This document shows, piece by piece, positions 1-8,490 of a stretch of 64,000 nucleotides of DNA (positions within the stretch are counted from its first letter, which is position 1; every line of letters begins with the position of its first letter). A program made the translations under genes and the position numbers. The notes under the pieces were generated by a model, which had not been told where the DNA came from, ran no database searches, and saw nothing but the letters and a program-made list of their open reading frames with translations. The stretch is from Paraburkholderia graminis C4D1M. Lineage in GTDB: Bacteria > Pseudomonadota > Gammaproteobacteria > Burkholderiales > Burkholderiaceae. The stretch covers positions 186,001 through 250,000 of the forward strand of contig NZ_ABLD01000005.1 in NCBI RefSeq assembly GCF_000172415.1, written 5' to 3'.

Positions 1-393
1 CGCGACGTCGAGGAAAAGGGCGGGTTCGACCTTGCGGCGAGCGGCGACTTTGCGCGCGTGAAGGAGTTCGGTTTCGTGTCGGGCCGCAGCAGTCACGACG
101 ATCGCGTCGAGGCGATCCGCGACGTGTTCCAGCGCTACGACACGATGATCGACACGCATACCGCCGACGGCCTGAAGGTCGCGCGCGAACATCTGCAGCC
201 GGGCATTCCGATGATCGTGCTGGAGACCGCGCAGCCGATCAAATTCGGCGAAACGATTCGCGAAGCGCTGCTGCGCGAACCGGAGCGTCCGGCGGCGTTC
301 GCGGGACTGGAGTCGCTGCCGCAGCGCTTCGAAGTGTTGCCGGCGGACGCGCAGCGCGTGAAGGACTTCATTGCCGCGAATACGGGCGCCTGA
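1..393 (+). CDS. thrC: Threonine synthase, C-terminal part (5' end outside window)
   Basis: This is the last 130 codons of an open frame that runs in from the left edge, so no start is visible. The protein end resembles the C-terminus of threonine synthase, the PLP enzyme that turns O-phosphohomoserine into threonine. Recognisable parts are the SGRSSHDDRVEAIRDVFQRYD stretch (S/T-rich loop then helix) and the IPMIVLETAQPIKFGETIREAL segment near the end. The PLP lysine lies upstream and cannot be seen. A molybdenum cofactor gene follows after about 96 bp, a thrC-moeA order familiar from Burkholderia genomes. The family call rests on the C-terminal domain only. Confidence 0.85.
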   Translation, partial: RDVEEKGGFDLAASGDFARVKEFGFVSGRSSHDDRVEAIRDVFQRYDTMIDTHTADGLKVAREHLQPGIPMIVLETAQPIKFGETIREALLREPERPAAFAGLESLPQRFEVLPADAQRVKDFIAANTGA

Positions 394-452
394 GTATCGA
401 AGGGCGGGTCGGCGCCAGCATCGCCGACCCGACAGGGCTCGCCGTTGGCCCG

Positions 453-458
453 CTACAA
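453..458 (+). promoter_or_regulatory. Putative -10 box TACAAT before moeA
   Basis: TACAAT sits 31 bases before the chosen moeA ATG and would start transcription near 465. No good -35 is seen. The same hexamer precedes dnaX, surE, rlmD, rimO and, on the minus strand, serB and the GT39 gene, so it looks like the common vegetative -10 of this genome. Confidence 0.45.
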
Positions 459-489
459 TGTTCTTTTGACCAGCGGCCTGAAACCACAG

Positions 490-1773
490 ATGTCCACTCC
501 CACGCCCCGCGCTCCGATGCTCGCCACTGCCGACGCACTCGCGACCCTGCTCGGCGCCGCGCGCGCCGTCGACGGCAGCGAGTCGGTTCCGACGCTCGAA
601 GCGTCGGGCCGGGTGCTGTCGGCCGACGTCGTGTCGCCGCTCGACGTGCCGCCCATGAACACGAGTTCAATGGACGGCTACGCGATCCGCACCGCCGACC
701 TGACGGCTCACGTCAACCGCCGCCTGCCGGTATCGCAACGCATTCCCGCCGGCCACGCGCCCGAGCCGCTGAAGCCGGGCACGGCGGCGCGCATTTTCAC
801 CGGCGCGACCGTGCCGCCGGGCGCGGACGCGGTCGTGATGCAGGAGCAAACGGAAGCCGCCGCCGACGAAGTCACTATCCTGCACAGCCCGCAGCCGGGC
901 GAATGGATTACCGCACAAGGCGCGGACATCCGCAGCGGCTCGGTGATCCTGCCGGCCGGCACGCGGCTCACGCCGCAGGCGCTCGGGCTCGCGGCGTCCG
1001 TCGGTTGCGCGGAACTGCCCGTGCGCCGTCGCGTGAAAGTCGCCGTGTTCTTTACCGGCGACGAACTGACCATGCCTGGCGAGCCGCTCAAGCCCGGCGC
1101 GATCTACAACTCGAATCGCTTCACGCTGCGTGGCCTGCTCGAGAAGCTCGGCTGCGAGGTGAGCGATTTCGGCATCGTCGCCGATAGTCTGGATGCGACG
1201 CGCGCCACGCTGCGCGAAGCCGCGCAGGCGCACGACCTGATTCTGACGTGCGGCGGCGTGTCGGTCGGCGAGGAAGATCATGTGAAGCCGGCCGTCGAGG
1301 CGGAAGGGCGCCTCGCGATGTGGCAGATCGCGATGAAGCCGGGCAAGCCGTTGGCGTTCGGCGCGGTGCGCCGCGGCGCGGACAGCGGCTCGGCAAAAGA
1401 TTCAGCCGCGGCTCCCGCTGCCCCTTCAGCCGAGACGTTTTTCATCGGCCTGCCAGGCAACCCCGTATCGAGCTTCGTCACTTTCCTGCTGTTTGTGCGT
1501 CCGTTCATTCTGCGTCTTGCCGGCGTGCAGGCCGTCGTGCCGCGCGCGCTGTCGCTGCGCGCGGACTTCACGCAGAGCAAGGCCGATCGCCGCAATGAAT
1601 TCCTGCGGGCGCGCATCAATGCCGAGGGCGGCCTCGATCTGTTCCCGAACCAGAGCTCGGCCGTGCTGACGTCGACGGTATGGGGCGACGGGCTGATCGA
1701 CAATCCGCCCAATCACGCGATCAGCGCGGGCGAAACCGTGCGCTTCATCCCTTTTTCCGAATTGCTGAATTGA
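490..1773 (+). CDS. moeA: Molybdopterin molybdenumtransferase MoeA
   Basis: MoeA inserts molybdate into adenylated molybdopterin in the last step of molybdenum cofactor synthesis, in the cytoplasm. The 428-residue product has the family marks: MDGYA at about residue 61, the GGVSVGEEDH motif at about 255-264, and LPGNPVSS at about 321-328. It is slightly longer than E. coli MoeA (411). The ATG at 490 was preferred to a TTG at 445 because a TACAAT -10 box lies between them. An Ala/Ser-rich insertion of about 15 residues precedes the PGNP region. It leads a run with moaD and moaE, all cofactor genes. Confidence 0.95.
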   Translation: MSTPTPRAPMLATADALATLLGAARAVDGSESVPTLEASGRVLSADVVSPLDVPPMNTSSMDGYAIRTADLTAHVNRRLPVSQRIPAGHAPEPLKPGTAARIFTGATVPPGADAVVMQEQTEAAADEVTILHSPQPGEWITAQGADIRSGSVILPAGTRLTPQALGLAASVGCAELPVRRRVKVAVFFTGDELTMPGEPLKPGAIYNSNRFTLRGLLEKLGCEVSDFGIVADSLDATRATLREAAQAHDLILTCGGVSVGEEDHVKPAVEAEGRLAMWQIAMKPGKPLAFGAVRRGADSGSAKDSAAAPAAPSAETFFIGLPGNPVSSFVTFLLFVRPFILRLAGVQAVVPRALSLRADFTQSKADRRNEFLRARINAEGGLDLFPNQSSAVLTSTVWGDGLIDNPPNHAISAGETVRFIPFSELLN

Positions 1774-1797
1774 GGCCGGCTGAGCCGGCGGCATCCC

Positions 1798-2055
1798 ATG
1801 AAGATTCAACTGCGATATTTCGCGAGCGTGCGTGAAGCGCTCGGCCTGGCCGACGAAACCGTCGAGGTGCCCGAGGGCATCGCGACCGTCGGCGACGTGC
1901 GCGCATGGCTGCGCGTGCGCGGCGGCATCTGGGCCGACACGCTGGCCGAAGGCCGCGCGCTGCGCATGGCCTGCAATCACGTGATGACCGACGCCGGCAC
2001 GCGCATCACCGAAGGCTGCGAGGTCGCGTTCTTCCCACCCGTCACGGGCGGTTGA
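1798..2055 (+). CDS. moaD: Molybdopterin synthase sulfur carrier subunit MoaD
   Basis: This 85-residue ubiquitin-like protein ends in the diagnostic Gly-Gly (FPPVTGG). That end is adenylated and thiocarboxylated to carry the sulfur used to make the molybdopterin dithiolene. Length and the KIQLRYFASVREALG start match MoaD. It begins 24 bp after moeA and is followed 17 bp later by moaE, its partner in the synthase heterotetramer, so the three genes probably form one transcript. Confidence 0.95.
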   Translation: MKIQLRYFASVREALGLADETVEVPEGIATVGDVRAWLRVRGGIWADTLAEGRALRMACNHVMTDAGTRITEGCEVAFFPPVTGG

Positions 2056-2072
2056 GCCGCAAGGAGCCCGCT

Positions 2073-2549
2073 ATGCCCGTTCGTGTCCAGACCGAAGATT
2101 TCGATCTCACCGCCGAGGTCGCCGCGTTGCGCGCCCGCAATCCGAAGGTCGGCGCGGTGGCGTGTTTCGTCGGCACGGTGCGTGATCTGAACGACGGCAG
2201 CACCGTTGAGGCGATGGAACTCGAGCACTATCCGGGCATGACCGAGAAGTCGCTTGAAGCGATCATCGTGAGCGCGCGCGAGCGCTGGCCGGGCATCGAG
2301 GTGCTGATCGTGCACCGCGTCGGCAAGCTTTATCCGCTCGACCAGATCGTGCTGGTCGCGACCACCGCTTCACATCGCGGCGACGCATTCGCGTCGTGCG
2401 AATTCGTGATGGATTATCTGAAGACGCAGGCGCCGTTCTGGAAGAAGGAAAAAACTGAGGCGGGCGAGCGCTGGGTCGACGCCCGCGTGACCGATGACGC
2501 GGCGCTTGCGCGCTGGGGCATCGAGTCGGGCAACGGCGGGTTGGAGTAA
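2073..2549 (+). CDS. moaE: Molybdopterin synthase catalytic subunit MoaE
   Basis: MoaE binds two MoaD thiocarboxylates and converts precursor Z (cPMP) to molybdopterin. The 158-residue product has the family core: CFVGTVRD near residue 32, the HRVGKLYPLD loop, and the PFWKKE segment carrying the catalytic lysine. The ATG at 2073 was chosen because AAGGAG lies 7 bases upstream. The longer upstream frame overlaps moaD and is a shadow. Third gene of the moeA-moaD-moaE run. Confidence 0.95.
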   Translation: MPVRVQTEDFDLTAEVAALRARNPKVGAVACFVGTVRDLNDGSTVEAMELEHYPGMTEKSLEAIIVSARERWPGIEVLIVHRVGKLYPLDQIVLVATTASHRGDAFASCEFVMDYLKTQAPFWKKEKTEAGERWVDARVTDDAALARWGIESGNGGLE

Positions 2550-2585
2550 GCGCCGGGCGCTCGCTCGGCACGGCGCCAACCGCTC

Positions 2586-3128
2586 TCACTCGTCCCGCGA
2601 TTTACCGATAATGCGCGTCGGAAACGGTTCCCCGGCGGGCCGTTCCGGAAGATGCGGTTCGTCGTCCGCCCGAGGCCGCTTCGGCGCCACGCGTTCGAGC
2701 AACGCCTGCTGTTCCGCCGGAATCTTGTAGTCCCAGCCGAAGCGGCTTAGCTGCAAGCTCTGCGCGATACGCAGCGCCGGTTCCATGAAGCGCACGGCCG
2801 CAGCCGGCTCGTAGCGCGATTCGACGGTGTCGAGAAACAGGTACAGCCAGCGGCTGAAATGCTGCGGTTCGACTCCCTCGAGCGGCTGATGCGCCTGCTG
2901 CACATTGCCGCGGTACTGCTTCGCGCCGAGCACGAGACTCGCCCAGAACGTGCACATCTTCGGCAGATGGTCGTCCCAGCGGCCCGCGAGCGTTGCGTCG
3001 AACACCGGCCCGAGCAGCGGATCGGCGCGCACGCGGTCATAAAACGCGTACACCAGCTCGCGGATGTTCGTTTCGGTAGGCTCGGCGGCGCGCTCGACAA
3101 CCGGCGCGGCCGGAAAAGACGGTTTCAT
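2586..3128 (-). CDS. Group III truncated hemoglobin
   Basis: A 180-residue heme protein of the compact 2-over-2 globin fold, group III. Likely heme-pocket residues are Tyr30 (B10), His54 (E7, in WDDHLPK) and the proximal His80 (F8, in QQAHQPLEG), with aromatic FSRWLYLF after it. A Pro/Arg-rich tail of about 35 residues follows the globin core and is longer than usual. Group III proteins are linked to oxygen or nitric-oxide chemistry. It is transcribed divergently from nsrR, a nitric-oxide sensor, which suggests NO detoxification under NsrR control. That functional link is inference. It ends 37 bp from convergent moaE. Confidence 0.85.
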   Translation of the reverse strand: MKPSFPAAPVVERAAEPTETNIRELVYAFYDRVRADPLLGPVFDATLAGRWDDHLPKMCTFWASLVLGAKQYRGNVQQAHQPLEGVEPQHFSRWLYLFLDTVESRYEPAAAVRFMEPALRIAQSLQLSRFGWDYKIPAEQQALLERVAPKRPRADDEPHLPERPAGEPFPTRIIGKSRDE

Positions 3129-3437
3129 GCGGGTTCCAGAAATATGCGACGATTGCGCTGCGATTCGTCAAAGCGCGCCACCGGGCGCCACCGGGCGTCC
3201 GGAACTGCCATAAAAACTACCAGTTCCGCGGAAGTCAGCTCAAAATAGCGCGCTTTTGGTGTGAATAGGCGCGGCGCGAAACGTTACCATGGCGTCGAAG
3301 GCCCGGATTCATCGATGCAGCATAATTAAACATGTGCCAACCCTGCATCTTATGGCGAAGCCGCGGCCCCCGGCAACCCTTGCATCGACGCGGTTATCCC
3401 ACGGATCGCGGCTTGCGCTCATTGTGATACTGCAACC
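3129..3437. promoter_or_regulatory. Divergent control region between hemoglobin gene and nsrR
   Basis: This 309-bp gap has no gene. It holds a 7-bp inverted repeat, GATGCAG at 3314-3320 and CTGCATC at 3343-3349. Read on the minus strand the second arm begins AAGATGCA, which matches the NsrR half-site known in enterobacteria (AAGATGCNTTT-like). The arms are 22 bp apart, unlike the abutting halves of classical sites, so each may be a single half-site. A -10-like GATACT at 3426-3431 lies just before nsrR. Confidence 0.35.
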
Positions 3438-3947
3438 ATGAGACTGACCGATTACACCGATTATTCGCTGCGCGTCCTTTTATACCTCGCTATTCGCGGC
3501 GAGGGCTTGTCGACCATTCAGGACATTTCCGACGCGTACGGCGTCTCCAAGAACCACCTGATGAAGGTGGTGCAGCAGTTGAGCGAACTGGGCTGGGTGG
3601 AAACCGTGCGCGGCCGTAACGGCGGCTTGCGGCTTGCCGAGCGCACCCGCAAGCTGACGGTCGGCGAGATCGTGCGCGCGACCGAAAGCGACTTCGCGCT
3701 GGTCGCCTGCCTGCCGGACCAGAACGGCGAACGCCGTCCTTGCGTCATTACGCCTCAATGCCGGTTGCGCAACGTGCTGGAAGCCGCGCGTAACGCCTTT
3801 CTCGCCGAACTCGATCGCCATACGATCGATGAAGTCGCGGGTCCGCAAGGGCCGCTGGCGGCCTTGCTCGGCATACGCACGGTAATCCCGGTCGTGCCGG
3901 CGGTGCCCGTCGAGCCGGCGAGCGACAACCCGCTGCCGGTCGCCTGA
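3438..3947 (+). CDS. nsrR: Rrf2-family nitric-oxide-sensing repressor NsrR
   Basis: The 169-residue product starts MRLTDYTDYSLRVLLYLA, the typical Rrf2 winged-helix start, with a recognition helix around YGVSKNHLMKVV and a GRNGGLRL wing. Three cysteines, C91, C102 and C108, fit the iron-sulfur ligands of NsrR, and Asp8 (a cluster ligand in Streptomyces NsrR) is present. The C91-C102 spacing is about six residues wider than in E. coli NsrR (C91/C96/C102). Nitric oxide damages the cluster and lifts repression. IscR is less likely because its cysteine pattern differs. It is divergent from a truncated hemoglobin gene, its probable target. The Pro/Val-rich last 25 residues look disordered. Confidence 0.85.
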   Translation: MRLTDYTDYSLRVLLYLAIRGEGLSTIQDISDAYGVSKNHLMKVVQQLSELGWVETVRGRNGGLRLAERTRKLTVGEIVRATESDFALVACLPDQNGERRPCVITPQCRLRNVLEAARNAFLAELDRHTIDEVAGPQGPLAALLGIRTVIPVVPAVPVEPASDNPLPVA

Positions 3948-4023
3948 ACGCGGCTCGCGCGAAGCGTCGCGCATTTTTCTTCGCGTGCAACGTTAAAAAC
4001 TACGTCCTGAGGACAAAAAAGCG

Positions 4024-4051
4024 CTTGAAACCTGAATAAAACGCCTCATTT
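4024..4051 (+). promoter_or_regulatory. Heat-shock (RpoH, sigma-32) promoter of clpB
   Basis: CTTGAAA at 4024-4030 is a perfect sigma-32 -35 element. CTCATTT at 4045-4051 matches the -10 consensus CCCATNT in all but one position, with a 14-bp spacer. The ClpB start codon lies 29 bp downstream with a GGAGG ribosome site at 4069-4073. The match and the heat-shock gene downstream make the call strong. Confidence 0.8.
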
Positions 4052-4079
4052 TGGTGGTAATCGAAATTGGAGGTCTCGC

Positions 4080-6677
4080 ATGAGAATCGACAAACTCACC
4101 ACTAAATTCCAGGAAGCGCTGGCGGACGCGCAGAGTCTCGCGGTCGGCCATGACAATCAATACATCGAACCGGTTCACGTCCTCGCCGCGCTCGTCGCGC
4201 AGCAGGACGGGTCCGCGCGTTCGCTGCTGTCGCGCGCCGGCGTGCACGTTCAGGCGCTGCAAACCGCGCTCGACGACGCCATCACGCGTCTGCCGCAAGT
4301 TCAGGGCACCGACGGCAATGTGCAGATCGGCCGCGAGTTGACCGGACTGCTAAACCAGGCCGACAAGGAAGCGCAGAAGCTCAACGACACGTTCATCGCG
4401 AGCGAAATGTTTCTGCTCGCGGTCGCCGACGACAAGGGCGAGGCCGGCCGCATCGCGCGTCAGCATGGCTTGTCGCGCAAGTCGCTCGAAAGCGCGATTG
4501 CGGCGGTGCGCGGCGGCTCGCAAGTGCACAGCCAGGACGCCGAAAGCCAGCGCGAGGCGCTGAAGAAGTACACGGTCGACCTGACCGAGCGCGCGCGGGC
4601 CGGCAAGCTCGACCCGGTGATCGGCCGTGACGACGAAATCCGGCGCGCCATTCAGATCCTGCAGCGCCGCACCAAGAACAATCCGGTGCTGATCGGCGAG
4701 CCGGGCGTGGGCAAGACCGCGATCGTCGAAGGGCTCGCGCAGCGCATCGTCAATGGCGAAGTGCCGGAGACGCTCAAGGGCAAGCGCGTGCTGTCGCTCG
4801 ACATGGCCGCGTTGCTCGCCGGCGCGAAGTATCGCGGCGAATTCGAGGAGCGCCTGAAGGCCGTGCTGAACGACATCGCGAAGGACGAAGGGCAGACCAT
4901 CGTCTTCATCGACGAAATTCATACGATGGTCGGCGCGGGCAAGGCCGAAGGCGCAATGGACGCGGGCAACATGCTCAAGCCGGCGCTGTCGCGCGGCGAA
5001 CTGCATTGCGTCGGCGCGACCACGCTCGACGAATACCGCAAGTACATCGAGAAGGATGCCGCGCTCGAGCGCCGCTTCCAGAAGGTGCTCGTCGACGAAC
5101 CGACGGTCGAGGCCACGATCGCGATCCTGCGCGGCTTGCAGGAAAAGTACGAACTGCATCACGGCGTGGACATTACCGACCCGGCGATCGTCGCGGCGGC
5201 CGAGCTGTCGCATCGCTACATCACCGATCGTTTCCTGCCGGACAAGGCAATTGATCTGATCGACGAAGCCGCGTCGAAGATCAAGATGGAAATTGATTCG
5301 AAGCCCGAAGAAATGGACCGGCTCGACCGTCGGCTGATCCAGTTGAAGATCGAACGCGAAGCCGTCAAGAAAGAGAAGGACGAAGCGTCGCAAAAGCGTC
5401 TGCAACTGATCGAAGAGGAAATCGAGCGGCTCGATCGCGAGTATTCGGACCTCGAGGAAATCTGGACCGCGGAAAAAGCAGCGGTGCAGGGCAGCGCGCA
5501 GTTGAAGGAAGAGATCGACAAGACGCGTGCGGAAATCACGCGTTTGCAGCGCGAAGGCAAGCTCGAGAAAGTCGCCGAATTGCAATACGGCAAGCTGCCG
5601 GGTCTCGAGGCGCAGCTGAAGGAAGTGACGCAGGCCGAGGCGAAGGAGCAGAACAATCCGACGCGTCCGCGCCTGTTGCGCACGCAGGTCGGCGCCGAGG
5701 AAATCGCGGAAGTCGTGTCGCGCTCCACCGGCATTCCGGTCTCGCGGATGATGCAAGGCGAGCGCGAGAAGCTGTTGCAGATCGAAGACAAGCTGCATGA
5801 GCGCGTGATCGGCCAGGACGAGGCGATCAGCGCGGTGGCCGACGCGATCCGCCGCTCGCGCGCGGGTCTGTCCGATCCGAACCGTCCGTACGGGTCGTTC
5901 CTGTTCCTCGGGCCGACCGGCGTGGGCAAGACCGAGCTGTGCAAGGCGTTGGCGGCGTTCCTGTTCGATTCGGAAGATCATCTGATCCGTATCGACATGA
6001 GCGAATTCATGGAGAAGCACAGCGTCGCGCGTCTGATCGGCGCGCCGCCGGGATATGTCGGCTACGAAGAGGGCGGTTATCTGACGGAAGCGGTGCGTCG
6101 CAAGCCGTATAGCGTGATCCTGCTCGACGAAATCGAGAAGGCACATCCGGACGTGTTCAACGTGCTGCTGCAAGTGCTCGACGACGGCCGTATGACCGAT
6201 GGGCAAGGGCGTACCGTGGACTTCAAGAACACGGTGATCGTGATGACGTCGAACCTGGGTTCGCAGGTCATCCAGGCGATGGTCGGCGAGCCGCAGGAAG
6301 CCGTGAAGGACGCGGTGTGGACGGAGGTGAAGCTGCACTTCCGGCCCGAGTTCCTGAACCGGATCGACGACGTCGTGGTGTTCCATGCGCTCGACCGCTC
6401 GAACGTGCAGTCCATCGCGCGGATTCAGTTGCAGCGTCTGCATGACCGGCTCGCGAAGCTCGACATGCAACTGGTGGTCTCCGACGAGGCGCTCGAGCAC
6501 GTGGGCAAGGTCGGCTACGATCCGCTGTTCGGCGCGCGGCCGTTGAAGCGCGCGATCCAGCAGGAGATCGAGAACCCGGTCGCCAAGCTGATTCTGGCGG
6601 GCAAGTTCGGTCCGAAGGATGTGATTCCGGTCGAACTGGAAGACGGCAACCTCGTGTTCGAGCGCGTGGTGCATTGA
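4080..6677 (+). CDS. clpB: ATP-dependent disaggregase ClpB
   Basis: ClpB is the hexameric AAA+ chaperone that pulls proteins out of aggregates together with DnaK. The 865-residue product has all parts in order: N-terminal Clp repeats (1-145), first Walker A GEPGVGKT at about 206-213 with Walker B FIDEIH, a charged coiled-coil M domain at about 400-525, second Walker A GPTGVGKT at about 611-618, and the C-terminal sensor-2 [10 protein letters not shown]. The M domain distinguishes ClpB from ClpA or ClpC. Length matches the family. It has its own RpoH-type promoter and a terminator on the other side, so it is a single-gene heat-shock unit. Confidence 0.98.
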   Translation: MRIDKLTTKFQEALADAQSLAVGHDNQYIEPVHVLAALVAQQDGSARSLLSRAGVHVQALQTALDDAITRLPQVQGTDGNVQIGRELTGLLNQADKEAQKLNDTFIASEMFLLAVADDKGEAGRIARQHGLSRKSLESAIAAVRGGSQVHSQDAESQREALKKYTVDLTERARAGKLDPVIGRDDEIRRAIQILQRRTKNNPVLIGEPGVGKTAIVEGLAQRIVNGEVPETLKGKRVLSLDMAALLAGAKYRGEFEERLKAVLNDIAKDEGQTIVFIDEIHTMVGAGKAEGAMDAGNMLKPALSRGELHCVGATTLDEYRKYIEKDAALERRFQKVLVDEPTVEATIAILRGLQEKYELHHGVDITDPAIVAAAELSHRYITDRFLPDKAIDLIDEAASKIKMEIDSKPEEMDRLDRRLIQLKIEREAVKKEKDEASQKRLQLIEEEIERLDREYSDLEEIWTAEKAAVQGSAQLKEEIDKTRAEITRLQREGKLEKVAELQYGKLPGLEAQLKEVTQAEAKEQNNPTRPRLLRTQVGAEEIAEVVSRSTGIPVSRMMQGEREKLLQIEDKLHERVIGQDEAISAVADAIRRSRAGLSDPNRPYGSFLFLGPTGVGKTELCKALAAFLFDSEDHLIRIDMSEFMEKHSVARLIGAPPGYVGYEEGGYLTEAVRRKPYSVILLDEIEKAHPDVFNVLLQVLDDGRMTDGQGRTVDFKNTVIVMTSNLGSQVIQAMVGEPQEAVKDAVWTEVKLHFRPEFLNRIDDVVVFHALDRSNVQSIARIQLQRLHDRLAKLDMQLVVSDEALEHVGKVGYDPLFGARPLKRAIQQEIENPVAKLILAGKFGPKDVIPVELEDGNLVFERVVH

Positions 6678-6730
6678 GCCACACGTCACGAACGATCTCA
6701 CGCGCGGTAATCAAGCGCGCGTAGATGGCA

Positions 6731-6768
6731 AAGCGGCAACGAAGGTGACTTCGTTGCCGCTTTTTTTT
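6731..6768 (+). terminator. Rho-independent terminator after clpB
   Basis: A perfect 12-bp stem, GCGGCAACGAAG (6733-6744) with CTTCGTTGCCGC (6749-6760), has a 4-base loop and is followed by eight T residues. It lies 56 bp after the clpB stop codon. Confidence 0.92.
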
Positions 6769-6840
6769 GCTGCTCGTGTTCGCGGGCAGGGCCGCTTGCT
6801 TCAGCGGTCCGCTCGGTGCGTCGAGGCGCGCTTCAATCGC

Positions 6841-7286
6841 TCACGCCGCTCGCGCCAGCCCGATTCGCTCAGCCGTGCTCTTGCCGAACAGCGCCGACAA
6901 ACCGCCGAGCGCGCCAGCACGGTCGTGCGTTCAGCTTGCTTCGGCGGCACTTCGCCTCGGCGTGGCCGCGTTGACACGTGCGGCAGGATTTGTGCGGAGC
7001 AGCCCGGTGACCTGATCGTGCACGCCGCTTTCGCGCGAGCCCAGCGACGGCGTCGGAACCGAGCCCCGCTATGCAGCGCGTCGGCGGCGATCGGCTGATT
7101 CTCGCCGTTGCTGACCCACGACGATGCGACCTCGCCGAGGGCCTTTTCCTGGAAGCGCTGGATCAGGCCGTTCAGCCCGCCCGGCTGACTGTTGACGAAT
7201 TCGAGTGCGGCTGTGATCAGCGCTGCCTGGCCGCCGCCTTCGGGCGATTTACCGACCAGGGAACCGAGGGTATCGAGTAGGCTCAT
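6841..7286 (-). pseudogene. YidB/DUF937-family gene broken by several frameshifts
   Basis: From the ATG at 7286 the first 72 residues read as a YidB/DUF937 protein (MSLLDTLGSLVGKSPEGG, then GGLNGLIQRFQEKALGEVASSWVSNGENQPIAADAL). After that, family-like pieces appear in different frames: LGSDAVAGLA in one, ESGVHDQVTGLL in another, AQILPHV back in the first, VNAATP in another, and GALGGLSALFGKS leading to a natural stop at 6841-6843. The order of the pieces matches the family, so this is one gene hit by several small indels. Most can be explained by loss of one base from a doubled G on the coding strand. Sequencing error or a decaying gene are both possible. The family is small and largely uncharacterised. 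Confidence 0.75.
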
Positions 7287-7514
7287 GATGGGTCTCTCTT
7301 GAATGCCGGCACGTCGATGACGGGCCGGCGGGTGAGGCGCCGCGCGGCTGCGCGGCGTCGAGGGGAAAGAAGGTAGTGCGTGCGGTGCGGTGGTGCCCGT
7401 GGTGCGCCAACTGTGCCGGCTGCACTGGGTGCGCCCACGGCGCAAACATCGCTGCGCGGCGCACTGCCTTGCTGTTCGATCAATGTCCGACACGGTTTGC
7501 ATCGGACGGGTTCT

Positions 7515-8168
7515 TTATGCGCCGCCGGAAGCCGCCGCTGCCGACGCGGCTTTGCTCTTCTTCGCTTTCTTCTTCGATGCTTTGGCGCCCGACGCGTCGG
7601 CCGGCGCGCTTGCAGCCGTGGCGGCGGTGGCCGTGGTTGTGGCGGTAGTAGCGGTGCCAGCAGGCGCCGATGCCGCTGCGGCCTCCTTAGCCTTCTTCGA
7701 CGACTTGGATGACTTCGAGGACTTCGACGCCTTAGCACCCGAAGCATCGACAGGCGTGGCCGGCGCCGCGGTTGCCGGCGTTGTGGCCGCGGTCGCGGTC
7801 GTATTAGCCGTGGGCGCGGCCTTTGTCTCCGTCGGCTTCGTGGCCGCGGACGGCGTAGCCGCAGGTTTGGCGGCCGCCTTTGCACCCGTGGGCGGCGTCG
7901 ACGAGCCGTTGATCGTCAGGCCCGCCGCTTCCAGATTCACGACCGACTTGCTGCCGATGCCCTTGACGCGCGCGGCCAGATCGTCGGCGTCCTTGAACGG
8001 GCCGTTCTTGCTGCGTTCTTCGATGATCGCCTTCGCATGCGCGGGCCCGATGCCCTTGACCGATTCGAGCGCCGCCTGATCGGCGGAGTTGACTTCCACT
8101 GCTGCCGCGAATCCGGCCGACAGCGAGAACGCGAGAGCAACGCAAAGCATCACGAGCTTTTTCAGCAT
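7515..8168 (-). CDS. Exported ComEA-like helix-hairpin-helix protein with Ala/Lys-rich tail
   Basis: The 217-residue product has a signal peptide (LKKLVMLCVALAFSLSAGFAAA), then a ComEA-type helix-hairpin-helix domain at about 25-90 (VEVNSADQAALESVKGIGPAHA, then VKGIGSKSVVNLEAAGL). ComEA proteins bind DNA in the periplasm during uptake, but many beta-proteobacterial relatives have no proven role in competence. The last 120 residues are Ala/Thr-rich with clusters such as SKSSKSSKSSKKAK and KASKKKAKKSK, like a histone H1 tail. The ATG at 8168 was preferred to a GTG nine bases upstream because GGAG lies 8 bases before it. The tail is likely disordered and may bind DNA. Confidence 0.8.
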   Translation of the reverse strand: MLKKLVMLCVALAFSLSAGFAAAVEVNSADQAALESVKGIGPAHAKAIIEERSKNGPFKDADDLAARVKGIGSKSVVNLEAAGLTINGSSTPPTGAKAAAKPAATPSAATKPTETKAAPTANTTATAATTPATAAPATPVDASGAKASKSSKSSKSSKKAKEAAAASAPAGTATTATTTATAATAASAPADASGAKASKKKAKKSKAASAAAASGGA

Positions 8169-8177
8169 GGCAAGCAC

Positions 8178-8449
8178 TCCATTGGGGGCAAAAAGTTAGC
8201 CGGAAACGGGCGACGCATCGCTCAGCAGGCGCTGCGCATAAGCATAGGACAAATGCGCCCCTTTATTTGCGAACGCCGACGATTTATACCGATCGATTGA
8301 TGGCAAGTAAATCGCCATGAACAATCTTTAAACCTTTTGCCTCGATATAAGGCGGTTGTGCGCCGATTGCTCACATCGTCCGCGCGCGCGTGGCCGCGTC
8401 GACGAAATGAGCGGCAATGAACGACAGCGCGAATGACAGCGCGGCGCGC
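8178..8449. other. Gene-free stretch between HhH gene and merR-type gene
   Basis: No gene, stable hairpin or RNA gene is seen. The right end merges into the MerR-type operator. Two AT-richer patches near 8280-8300 and 8320-8350 could hold the minus-strand promoter of the HhH gene. Confidence 0.4.
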
Positions 8450-8480
8450 TTGACTTAGAGTGCACTCGAAGTCCTAACCT
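8450..8480 (+). promoter_or_regulatory. MerR-type promoter/operator with 19-bp spacer
   Basis: TTGACT at 8450-8455 and TAACCT at 8475-8480 are separated by 19 bp, the long spacer typical of MerR-activated promoters. Within it is an 18-bp palindrome, CTTAGAGTGCACTCGAAG at 8454-8471, with one mismatched pair. This closely resembles operators of AdhR/SoxR-like MerR proteins. It lies 10 bp before the MerR gene and so predicts autoregulation plus control of the following gene. Confidence 0.75.
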
Positions 8481-8490
8481 GAGTCCTGTC

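Noticed and set aside
4350..6701. A very long minus-strand open frame opposite clpB
   Set aside because: It has no family resemblance, and its Arg/His/Asp-rich composition is what GC-rich coding DNA gives when read backwards. ClpB is certain on the plus strand.
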